Below are positions 38,419-48,714 of a stretch of 64,000 bases of DNA, piece by piece. The stretch spans positions 1,178,001-1,242,000 of the forward strand of contig OZ252296.1 in assembly GCA_965250245.1 (NCBI GenBank). Direction: 5' to 3'. Within the stretch, counting starts at the first letter, position 1, and the number at the start of each line of letters is the position of its first letter. Source of the stretch: JABDIP01 sp965250245. GTDB taxonomy: Bacteria; Pseudomonadota; Alphaproteobacteria; DSM-16000; Inquilinaceae. The notes beneath the pieces were generated by a model, which saw only the letters and a program-made list of their open reading frames with translations, did not search any database and was not told where the DNA came from. The position numbers were made by a program, and so were the translations under genes.

Positions 38419-39051
38419 TCATTCGCTGCCGGCGCGAATATCGGGTCCGAGGGCGGCAATCGACTGCTCGTGGCGCTGGACGATGTAGAACTCCTCCTTC
38501 GGCGCGTTGTGGGTGATCACCACGTCGAAGGCCACCCGCTCGCCGGGTTGGACCCGGCCGCCGGTGAAGGCGATTCCGTCATGGGGCTCGTCCAGCACCG
38601 TCATGCTTGAGAACCGGTCGGCGGTGAACAGGCGCTCCACGATCGGAAACTCCTGCCCGAAGGACAGCCCGTCATAGCGTGGGCTGCCTTCGCCCAGTTC
38701 CTCCTCGAGCTCCAGGCGATAGCCGGTCCAGGTCTGGTCGGTGCCGTTGATGACCACCTTGATCAGCCAGAATCCGGCGAAATGGTTGGTCCGGGCGGGG
38801 TTGCCGAAGGCCTCCGACAGGCCGCGCACGACCAGCGCCGTCGGCCGGTCGGTGACCACGCGCTCGACAACGACGAAGGGGTCCGCGCGGCTGCCGCTGC
38901 CGCGCCCGTCCAGGATCACAAAGCCGCCGAGCTCGTCGCTGAAGGTGATGCCGGAAAGCGTGACCGGCTCGGCCTCGGCGGTCTCGATCGCCGCGCACAG
39001 GGCCGCGGCCGGCCAGAGCCATCGGCCGTGCCGGACAGCGCTGCCGATCAG
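38419..39051 (-). CDS. Secreted protein of unknown function, probable CTG start
   Basis: A 210-residue frame I do not recognise. It opens with a good signal peptide (RHGRWLWPAAALCAAIETAEA) followed by EPVTLSGITFSDELGGF; the mature part is β-rich (FWLIKVVINGTDQTWTGYRL, PGERVAFDVVITHN). No ATG, GTG or TTG exists before this signal sequence in frame; the only candidate is CTG overlapping the xylG stop (CTGA). A GTG at 38919 would leave 166 residues without any export signal. Coupling to xylG would explain the poor start. It may be an accessory periplasmic protein of the xylose transport operon. Confidence 0.6.
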   Translation of the reverse strand: MIGSAVRHGRWLWPAAALCAAIETAEAEPVTLSGITFSDELGGFVILDGRGSGSRADPFVVVERVVTDRPTALVVRGLSEAFGNPARTNHFAGFWLIKVVINGTDQTWTGYRLELEEELGEGSPRYDGLSFGQEFPIVERLFTADRFSSMTVLDEPHDGIAFTGGRVQPGERVAFDVVITHNAPKEEFYIVQRHEQSIAALGPDIRAGSE

Positions 39052-39821
39052 TGTTCCGTCGCGGCCGCCGGCGCAGCCGCCTCACCCGGCATCTTGCCCA
39101 TGATGATCATCCCCAGCACGTCGTCCTTGCTGACGTCCTTGGTGTGGACCGTGCCCACCAGCCGGCCGTTCTTCATGACACTGACCCGGTCCGACAGGTC
39201 GAACACGTCATGCAGATCGTGGCTGATCAGGAAGATGCCAAGCCCCTCCTTCTTCAACTGCACGATCAGATCGGCGACCTGCTGGGTCTCCTGCGGACCC
39301 AGTGCCGCGGTCGGCTCGTCCATGATCAGGATGCGGGCGTTGAAGTGCAGTGCCCGGGCGATCGCCACCGATTGCCGCTGGCCGCCGGAGAGCGCGCGCA
39401 CCGGCGCGTGGAACTTCTGGAAGTTGGGGTTCAGCCGGTGCATGACCTTGCGGGTCGCCGATTCCATGGCGGCGTCGTCCAGGGTCTTCCACGGCGTCAT
39501 CAGCTCGCGGCCGAGGAACAGGTTGGCTGCCGCGTCGACATTGTCGGCCAGCGCCAGGGTCTGATAGATCGTCTCGATCCCGTGCCGCTTGGCGTCGCGC
39601 GGATTGTCGATTTCCACGGTCTTGCCGTCGATCAGGATCTCTCCGGTGTCGCGCGGATAGGCGCCCGACAGCATCTTGATCAGGCAGGACTTGCCGGCGC
39701 CGTTGTGTCCCAGCAGCCCGACCACCTCGCCCGGCATCAGGTCGACCGTGACGTGGTCGACCGCCTTGATGCCGCCGAAGGCGATCGACATGTCCCGCAT
39801 CTCCACCAGGGGCGTGGCCAT
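39048..39821 (-). CDS. xylG: Xylose-type ABC transporter ATP-binding protein
   Basis: A 257-residue single-domain ATPase: Walker A GHNGAGKSC, signature LSGGQRQS, Walker B ILIMDEPTAALG, switch HD in LISHDLHDVF. The E. coli XylG is a double ATPase; single-domain versions, like FrcA of fructose importers, are usual in alphaproteobacteria, so two copies would serve the transporter. The ATG follows GGGGAG by seven bases; a TTG 15 bases earlier is less likely. It starts 18 bp after xylH in the order xylF-xylH-xylG. Its stop overlaps the CTG of the following gene. Confidence 0.88.
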   Translation of the reverse strand: MATPLVEMRDMSIAFGGIKAVDHVTVDLMPGEVVGLLGHNGAGKSCLIKMLSGAYPRDTGEILIDGKTVEIDNPRDAKRHGIETIYQTLALADNVDAAANLFLGRELMTPWKTLDDAAMESATRKVMHRLNPNFQKFHAPVRALSGGQRQSVAIARALHFNARILIMDEPTAALGPQETQQVADLIVQLKKEGLGIFLISHDLHDVFDLSDRVSVMKNGRLVGTVHTKDVSKDDVLGMIIMGKMPGEAAAPAAATEH

Positions 39822-39839
39822 GGCGTTGCTCCCCAATCC

Positions 39840-41270
39840 CTATTTGCGCCGCTGCTGGTAGACGATGTCCAGCCAGACGGCCAGCACCAGCACCGCACCG
39901 ATGATGATCGACTGCAGCGAGGTGTTGACGCCGACCAGCGCCATGCCGCTCTGCAGGCTCTGCATCACCAGCGCGCCCAGCACGGCGCCGGCGATGGTGC
40001 CGATGCCGCCGGCCAGCGCCGTGCCGCCGATCACCGCCGCGGCGATCACGCGGAGTTCGTCCAGAGTGCCGAGATCATTGCCGGCGGCCTGCAGCCGGGC
40101 CGAGGCAATGGCGGCGGCGATGGCGCACAGCATGCCCATGGTGATGAACACGGTCATCAGCACCTTCTTGGTGTTGATGCCGCCGAGCTGCGCGGCCTCG
40201 GGATTGCCGCCGATGGCGAAGACGTAGCGCCCGAACCGGGTCCGGGTCGCCAGGAAGTGCATCAGCAGCGCCACCACCGCCACGATCAGCACCGGCACCG
40301 CGATACCGTGGGCGGCGCGGGGCAGGCCCTCCCAGGCCTGCAACCCGCGGATCAGTTGCCGGCGGTTGGCCTGCGGGTCCTCGGCGAGCGCCTTGAGCTC
40401 CTCCGGGAAGGCCCCGACCAGGGCGGCGGTCTCGTCCTGCAGGCCGCCGGTGGCGCGTTCGGTGGTGATCGCCTCGACCAGCTCCAGGGCGGCGCGCCGC
40501 TCCGGGTGCGGATAGGCGTTCATGGTGGCCACGAAGCCGAGGATGACCAGCACGGCGACGCCCGACACGGTGAATTCCGCCCAGAGCGGCTTCACCGGGA
40601 AGCCGAACGACTGCCGCCGCCGGCGCGCGGCGATGGCGCCGACGACCACAAGGGCCACCGCGATCGCGCCCAGGACCCAGGACCAGGTGGCGCCGATCGA
40701 GCCGTCGATGCCGCCGCCCATGAGCTGGAAGCTGCCGTCCAGCGGTGCGACGGTGCGCCCCTGGGTCACCCACCAGGCGCCGCCGCGCCAGACCAGGAAT
40801 CCGCCCAGGGTGACGATGAAGGCCGGCACCCCGAGATAGGCGATGATCGAGCCCTGCATCGCCCCGATCGCCGCACCCAGCGCCAGGCCGATCGCCAGGG
40901 TGGTGATCCAGGTCGCCGGATGGTCGAAGCCCCAGACGCCGGGCAGCAGCTCGGCCTGGGTCACGCCCATGACCATCGCCAGCACGCCGAGAAGCGAGCC
41001 GACCGAGAGGTCGATGTTGCGGGTCACGATGACCAGCACCATGCCGGTGGCCATGACCGCCACCGAGGCGGTCTGGACAGACAGGTTGAACAGGTTGCGC
41101 GGGGTGATGAAGCGCCCGTCCGTGGCCAGGTCGAAACCGACCCAGATCACGATCAGCGCGCCGATCATGCCGAGCAGGCGGGTATCGATCTCCAGGGTTT
41201 CGAGCAGGCTGGCCTGCTTGGGCTGCAGGTCCACGCCGCCGGATGCACCGGTCCCGTCGAGTGTCGTCAT
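39840..41270 (-). CDS. xylH: Xylose-type ABC transporter permease
   Basis: A 476-residue inner-membrane permease of the ribose/xylose class with about ten helices. Characteristic are GMVLVIVTRNIDLSVGS in helix 3-4, IAYLGVPAFIVTLGGFLVWRGGAWWVTQG, ATRTRFGRYVFAIGGNPEAAQLGGI and AAVIGGTALAGGIGTIAGAVLGAL. Between the two halves it carries a soluble insertion of about 70 residues (PHPERRAALELVEAITTERAT to the GLQAWEGLP segment), longer than in E. coli XylH. The start at ATG has only a weak ribosome site; a longer frame exists. Placed between xylF and xylG. Confidence 0.9.
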   Translation of the reverse strand: MTTLDGTGASGGVDLQPKQASLLETLEIDTRLLGMIGALIVIWVGFDLATDGRFITPRNLFNLSVQTASVAVMATGMVLVIVTRNIDLSVGSLLGVLAMVMGVTQAELLPGVWGFDHPATWITTLAIGLALGAAIGAMQGSIIAYLGVPAFIVTLGGFLVWRGGAWWVTQGRTVAPLDGSFQLMGGGIDGSIGATWSWVLGAIAVALVVVGAIAARRRRQSFGFPVKPLWAEFTVSGVAVLVILGFVATMNAYPHPERRAALELVEAITTERATGGLQDETAALVGAFPEELKALAEDPQANRRQLIRGLQAWEGLPRAAHGIAVPVLIVAVVALLMHFLATRTRFGRYVFAIGGNPEAAQLGGINTKKVLMTVFITMGMLCAIAAAIASARLQAAGNDLGTLDELRVIAAAVIGGTALAGGIGTIAGAVLGALVMQSLQSGMALVGVNTSLQSIIIGAVLVLAVWLDIVYQQRRK

Positions 41271-41363
41271 CGAACCGACCGCATTTGTTGTATGGAGGCG
41301 GTGGCGGCCGAAGCCGCCACCGGTCACGTCACGGGGCCGGAGGGCCGGCCCCGCGTCCGGTCG

Positions 41364-42410
41364 TCAGTTGCAGACCGCGACGGCGCCGGCCGACACGCCC
41401 TGGCAGACCACGTCCTTGCTCACCCAACCCGCGTCGATCACGACGTTGAGGTTCTCCCGGGTGATCGGGACCGGCCGCAGGAACTGGGCGTTCAGCGGCT
41501 TGCCGCCGGGGCTGATCCAGCGCACCGTGTTGTCCACGTTCGGCATCGCGGTGCCCTCGGCCAGCGCCACGGCGATCTCGCCGGCCGCCCGGCCGAGCTC
41601 GCGGGCATCCTTCCAGACGCTCACCGTCTGGGTGCCGAGCGCCACGCGGTTCAGCGCCGCATGGTCGCCGTCCTGGCCGGAGACCGGGATGCCTTCCATG
41701 GACTGGGCGGTCAGCGCCGCCACGACGCCGCCGGCGGTACCGTCATTGGAGGCGACCACCGCGTCGACCTCGTTGTTGTTGGCGGTCAGGATCTGCTCCA
41801 TGTTCCGCTGCGCGTTGGCCGGCAGCCAACCGTCGGTGTACTGCTCGCCGACGACATTGATGGCGCCGCTGTCGATCGCCGTCTGCAGGACCTCCAACTG
41901 GCCCTCATGCAGGAAGTCGGCGTTCGGATCCTGGGCCGAGCCCTTGATGAAGACGTAGTTGCCGCTCGGCTGGGCCTCGAACACCGCCTCGGCCTGCAGC
42001 ACGCCCACCAGCTTGTTGTCGAAGGTCAGGTAGTAGGCGCGCTCGTCCTCGATCAGCCGGTCGTAGCCGACAACCGGGATGCCCTCGTTGACCGCGGCGT
42101 TGACCGCCGGGCCGATGGCATTGGCGTCCTGGGCCAGGATGATCAGCGCGTCGGCGCCGCGGGCGATCAGGCTCTCGACGTCGGCAAGCTGCTTCTGCGA
42201 CGAGGACTGGGCGTCGGCCGAGATGTAGCTGCCGCCGGCCGCCTCGATCGCCGCCACGATGGCCGCCTCGTCCGTCTTCCAGCGCTCCTCCTGGAAGTTC
42301 GACCAGCTCACACCGACGACCGGCCCGCTTTGCGCCGCGGCCAGGCCCGTCAATGCGATCGAGCCGGCCAGCGCACTTATGCCGATCGCGGCAAGTCTCC
42401 GAATCGTCAT
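41364..42410 (-). CDS. xylF: D-xylose ABC transporter substrate-binding protein
   Basis: A 348-residue periplasmic binding protein. Signal peptide of about 26 residues (ending LAAAQ). It follows XylF throughout: WSNFQEERW at the start of the mature part, GADALIILAQDANAIGPAVNAA, GIPVVGYDRLI, YLTFDNKLVGVLQAEAVFE, VGEQYTDGWLPANA, LTANNNEVDAVVASNDGTAGG and VSGQDGDHAALNR. These are xylose-type rather than ribose/fructose-type features. GGGAGGAG precedes the ATG. It heads the operon xylF-xylH-xylG and diverges from the liv operon. Confidence 0.9.
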   Translation of the reverse strand: MTIRRLAAIGISALAGSIALTGLAAAQSGPVVGVSWSNFQEERWKTDEAAIVAAIEAAGGSYISADAQSSSQKQLADVESLIARGADALIILAQDANAIGPAVNAAVNEGIPVVGYDRLIEDERAYYLTFDNKLVGVLQAEAVFEAQPSGNYVFIKGSAQDPNADFLHEGQLEVLQTAIDSGAINVVGEQYTDGWLPANAQRNMEQILTANNNEVDAVVASNDGTAGGVVAALTAQSMEGIPVSGQDGDHAALNRVALGTQTVSVWKDARELGRAAGEIAVALAEGTAMPNVDNTVRWISPGGKPLNAQFLRPVPITRENLNVVIDAGWVSKDVVCQGVSAGAVAVCN

Positions 42411-42796
42411 GGTTGGGTCTCCTCCCTGTTGCTTGTTGCGCGGCCGACTGTCGGCCGCGTGCAGAACCCGGTATGCCCGGACCGGGCGGTTTTCCGCCGC
42501 TGGCCGGACGCCGCGCAGTATCGCATCACGGCGGAACGGCGCAACACTTGGATTGATCAATCGCCGTTTGCGCTTCGAAAAGTGCGCGCCGGGGCGCCCA
42601 TTCGAAGGACTTGGAAAGGCTTGCCGGGCCTCCGGGGCAGCACTATTGTCTCATCCCAATTCGGAGCCCGGCCGCCCTGTGACGGCCCGGTCCGCGGACA
42701 ACGAAGAGCGCCTGGCGGCCTGGGCTGCCGGCGTATACGAACAGGACAGGGCTGAGGCATGTCGCGCCTGCCACGCGACGCCGTTTTGGGGTTTCG
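42411..42796. other. 386-bp divergent intergenic region
   Basis: Between xylF (minus) and livH (plus). No coding frame. It contains a nested inverted repeat (listed separately) and the livH ribosome site (TTTTGGGG). Promoters for two unrelated transport operons should be here. I could not fix -10/-35 boxes with confidence and saw no RNA gene or repeat element. Confidence 0.55.
42539..42573. promoter_or_regulatory. Nested inverted repeat, candidate sugar-operon operator
   Basis: A perfect 12-bp palindrome GATTGATCAATC (42551-42562) lies inside an outer pair GCGCAA (42539-42544) and TTGCGC (42568-42573), nearly symmetric about the same centre. It is 129 bp upstream of xylF and 235 bp upstream of livH. 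The palindromic core is of a size bound by LacI- or ROK-type sugar regulators. No regulator gene adjoins it. Confidence 0.4.
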
Positions 42797-43723
<927 letters not shown>

Positions 43724-43725
43724 GC

Positions 43726-45243
43726 ATGGTCGCCGTCGCAAGCCAGCAGGCCGTCGATGCGCGGCCAGGCGTCTGGCAGATGGCCCTGAAGGAAGGGCTT
43801 CTCGCCGGCTTCGTGGCCTTCATGCTCACCGTCATCATGGTCGGGTTCAAGACCGTGCCGGCGGCGGGCGGACTCGCGATCGAGACCCGGTTCCTGGATG
43901 TCGGCATCACCGTCGTGTTGATCGCCGTGGGACGCGCGTGCCTGGTGCTGATCCGCGAAGGCAAGGGGATGATCGTCCTGCCGATCGCGCTGCTGATCGC
44001 CATCGGCGCGTTATTCGTGCCGATGCCGACCACGTTCCTGGCGGTCTTCGCCGGCGGCATCGGCTGGATCCTGGTGCTCAACACCGGTTGGTCATTCTGG
44101 CGGCGCAACGATCAGGCGCAAAATTGGCTGCGCCCGGCGAGTTCCAACACTTTCATCCAGGAGAAGATCCGGCAGGCCCCCTGGTATGTCGGTGTGGCGG
44201 CCATCGTTTTCGCCGTGCTGCTGCCGTTGATCCCCGGTCTGGACAACCGCGGCAAGATCGACCTGGCGACGTTGATCCTGACCTACATCATGCTCGGCTG
44301 GGGATTGAACATCATCGTCGGGCTGGCCGGTTTGCTGGATCTCGGATATGTCGCGTTCTACGCAGTCGGCGCCTACTCCTTCGCGCTGCTGGCGACGACC
44401 TTCGGCTGGAGCTTCTGGATCTGCCTGCCTCTGGCCGGCGTTTTCGCGGCCGCCGCCGGGCTGATCCTGGGCTTTCCGGTGCTGCGATTGCGGGGTGACT
44501 ATTTCGCCATCGTCACCCTCGGATTTGGCGAGATCATACGTGTTGTCCTCCTGAACTGGTACGAACTGACGAAGGGGCCTGACGGCATCTCCAAGATCCC
44601 GCGCCCGTCCTTCTTCGGGTTCGCCGAGTTCACGCGCCGGCCCGAAGACGGGGTTGTGGCGTTTCACGATCTGATGGGTATCTCGTTCTCGGGCACCCAT
44701 CGGGTGATCTTCCTCTTCTACCTGATCCTAATCCTGGCCCTCGCGGTGAATGCCTTCTCGCTCAAGATCCGCAAATTGCCGATCGGCCGCTCATGGGAGG
44801 CGCTGCGGGAAGACGATGTCGCCTGCCAATCGCTGGGCATCAACCGCCGCAACATCAAGCTCGCGGCATTCGGGTTCAGCGCCACCTTCGGCGGATTCGC
44901 CGGCTCGTTCTTCGCCACGCGCCAGGGCTTCATAAGCCCCGAGAGCTTCACCTTTATCGAATCGGCGATCGTGCTGGCCATTGTCGTCCTGGGCGGTGGA
45001 AGCCAGCTCGGCATCGTGCTGGCGGCCATCATCCTGATCGGACTGCCGGAATTGTTCCGCGACCTCGCGGAGTACCGCATGCTCGCATTCGGAGCGGCGA
45101 TGGTGCTGATCATGCTGTGGCGGCCGCGCGGCCTGCTGGCGCATCGCGATCCGACGATCTATCTGCATGGCGGACCGCGCGGTGGTCGGCGGGCGCCCGC
45201 CGAACCGGCGGCCCAGGCCGTTGAAGGAGCGCCGGCGCAATGA
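43726..45243 (+). CDS. livM: Branched-chain amino acid ABC transporter permease
   Basis: A 505-residue LivM-type permease. The N-terminal 170 residues add three to four helices (FVAFMLTVIMVGFKT, VVLIAVGRACLVLI, MIVLPIALLIAIGALFV) to the family core, which begins at YIMLGWGLNIIVGLAGLLDLGYVAFYAVGAYS. Further core motifs are LRLRGDYFAIVTLGFGEIIR, SWEALREDDVACQSLGIN and IVVLGGGSQLGIVLAA. The extended N-terminus is common in alphaproteobacterial LivM. It begins two bases after livH and its stop overlaps livG (ATGA). The last 25 residues are a Pro/Ala-rich cytosolic tail. Confidence 0.95.
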   Translation: MVAVASQQAVDARPGVWQMALKEGLLAGFVAFMLTVIMVGFKTVPAAGGLAIETRFLDVGITVVLIAVGRACLVLIREGKGMIVLPIALLIAIGALFVPMPTTFLAVFAGGIGWILVLNTGWSFWRRNDQAQNWLRPASSNTFIQEKIRQAPWYVGVAAIVFAVLLPLIPGLDNRGKIDLATLILTYIMLGWGLNIIVGLAGLLDLGYVAFYAVGAYSFALLATTFGWSFWICLPLAGVFAAAAGLILGFPVLRLRGDYFAIVTLGFGEIIRVVLLNWYELTKGPDGISKIPRPSFFGFAEFTRRPEDGVVAFHDLMGISFSGTHRVIFLFYLILILALAVNAFSLKIRKLPIGRSWEALREDDVACQSLGINRRNIKLAAFGFSATFGGFAGSFFATRQGFISPESFTFIESAIVLAIVVLGGGSQLGIVLAAIILIGLPELFRDLAEYRMLAFGAAMVLIMLWRPRGLLAHRDPTIYLHGGPRGGRRAPAEPAAQAVEGAPAQ

Positions 45244-46138
45244 GCGTCGCCGCCTTGGCCGAGCCGGGCCGGAACCTGCTCGAGGTCGAGCACCTGACCA
45301 TGCGGTTCGGCGGCCTGGTGGCGGTCGACGACGTGTCATTCGCCGCCGCCGACAGCGCGATCACCGCGATCATCGGCCCGAACGGTGCCGGCAAGACGAC
45401 GGTGTTCAACTGCCTGACCGGGTTCTACAAGCCGACCGAGGGTCGGCTGAGCCTGCGGCGCGACGAGCAGGACTACCTGCTGGAGCGCATGGAAGGCCAC
45501 GACATCGCCCGTTACGCCGGGATCGCCCGCACCTTCCAGAACATCCGGTTGTTCTCGGAGATGAGCGTGCTGGAGAACCTGATGGTGGCGCAGCACAACC
45601 GGCTGATGCGGGCCTCGGGTTATTCGGTGCTGGGATTGTTCGGCGCGCCGTCCTTTCGCCGTGCCGAGGACGAGGCCGTCGAGCATGCCCGCTACTGGTT
45701 GGAGCAGGTGCAACTGGTCGATCGCGCCGACAAGCCCGCCGGCAGCCTGCCCTACGGCGATCAGCGGCGGCTGGAGATCGCCCGCGCCATGTGCACGAAC
45801 CCCTGCCTGCTCTGCCTTGACGAGCCGGCGGCCGGGCTCAATCCGCGCGAGACGCTGGACCTCAACAAGCTGATCACCACCATCCGCGACAAGCACCGGA
45901 TCGGGGTCTTGCTGATCGAGCATGACATGAGCGTGGTGATGGAGATCTCCGACCACGTCATCGTGCTCGACTACGGCCGCAAGATCTCCGACGGCTCTCC
46001 CGAGGCGGTGCGCAACGATCCTGCGGTGATCCGCGCCTATCTCGGCGAGGAGGAGGATGAGGAGCTTCCGCCCGAGGTCGCCGCCGACTTGGCCGCCGAC
46101 TTGGCCAGCGACGGGCCGGACGGCGGGGGAAATCCGTG

Positions 46139-46139
<1 letters not shown>
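45240..46139 (+). CDS. livG: Branched-chain amino acid ABC transporter ATP-binding protein
   Basis: A 299-residue ATPase. Walker A is GPNGAGKTT, Walker B LLCLDEPAAGLN, and the signature region has the LivG-type form LPYGDQRRLEIARAM instead of LSGGQ. IARTFQNIRLFSEMSVLENL is the Q-loop segment. A C-terminal acidic extension of about 35 residues (EEEDEELPPEVAADLAAD) goes beyond the usual 255 residues. The ATG overlaps livM, and the stop overlaps or abuts livF, so the ATPases are produced in coupled fashion. Confidence 0.95.
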
Positions 46140-46849
<710 letters not shown>

Positions 46850-46879
46850 GCCGCCGCAATACGGGAGGACTACGGGATC

Positions 46880-47242
46880 ATGGTGCAGTTCGCCGACGAT
46901 ACCGTCGTCGTTTACATCCTCCTGCTGATCGTCTTCTGCTTCGCGGCGGTGCTGACCGGCATGGCGCTCGCCAACAACTGGCAGCCGGCGTGGCGGGCCT
47001 TGCCCTATGGCCTGTTGCTGACCTGCGGCGCCCGGTTCCTCGGTTTTGCGCTGGGCAGTGGCCAGCTGCTGTCACTCGCGGGGTTCGCCGTCGATGCCGT
47101 GATCCTGATTGCGTTCATTCTGGTGGTTCACCGCATCGTTCAGGCCCGCAAGATGGTGTCGCAATATCCATGGCTTTACGAGAGCGCCGGGCTGTTCGCC
47201 TGGCGCGATCGCCAGCCCGGGCCAACGCGCGGAGGAGAATGA
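46880..47242 (+). CDS. Small membrane protein of the liv operon (DUF6867-like)
   Basis: A 120-residue inner-membrane protein with three hydrophobic segments (VVVYILLLIVFCFAAVLTGMAL, LPYGLLLTCGARFLGFAL, GFAVDAVILIAFILVVHRIV) and a conserved-looking tail RKMVSQYPWLYESAGLFAWRDR. I believe this is the small protein often found between livF and the binding-protein gene in alphaproteobacteria (DUF6867), but I could not check. GGGAGGA lies upstream of its ATG, 30 bp after livF. It may be an accessory subunit of the transporter; no function is established to my knowledge. Confidence 0.7.
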   Translation: MVQFADDTVVVYILLLIVFCFAAVLTGMALANNWQPAWRALPYGLLLTCGARFLGFALGSGQLLSLAGFAVDAVILIAFILVVHRIVQARKMVSQYPWLYESAGLFAWRDRQPGPTRGGE

Positions 47243-47371
47243 TTGCCGCCAAAAGCGGTCATGGGTACTGTTCGGGCAGATTGCGTGGCGGCCGAGGGAG
47301 CCCGCCGCGACTTTGCGCGGCGCCGGATGGCCGCCGCGATCCATAACCGAGTACAGGGAGCTGAAGTCACA

Positions 47372-48475
<1,104 letters not shown>

Positions 48476-48500
48476 TCTCTCCTGACCGGTCGGTTTGAGA

Positions 48501-48529
48501 GGGCCCGGCGGGCGACCGCCGGGCCCTTT
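48501..48529 (+). terminator. Rho-independent terminator of the liv operon
   Basis: Perfect 11-bp stem GGGCCCGGCGG / CCGCCGGGCCC closed by a GCGA tetraloop (GNRA type) and followed by TTTC, 25 bp after the livJ stop. The T-tract is short, but the stem is very stable. It separates the liv operon from glgP. Confidence 0.85.
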
Positions 48530-48714
48530 CGATTCCACCGGTGCGCGGTGTGGCAAAACTGTCGATTGCGCACGCCGGCCATCTCTGTAATGTAGCGCCG
48601 CCTGGACGACAGCAGGGAAGTCGAGTCGCGCAAGAACAGGGCCCGCAGGACCGCGCAGGACGCGGCGGGACCCTTCGTCCACACCCCCATCCGACACCAT
48701 CGAGAGGGTTGCCC

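Noticed and set aside
39051..42755. Long open frame of 1234 codons on the plus strand
   Set aside because: It is the antisense shadow of xylG-xylH-xylF; the composition is rich in His, Gln, Arg and Asp, which is what a reversed high-GC frame gives, and no motif appears.
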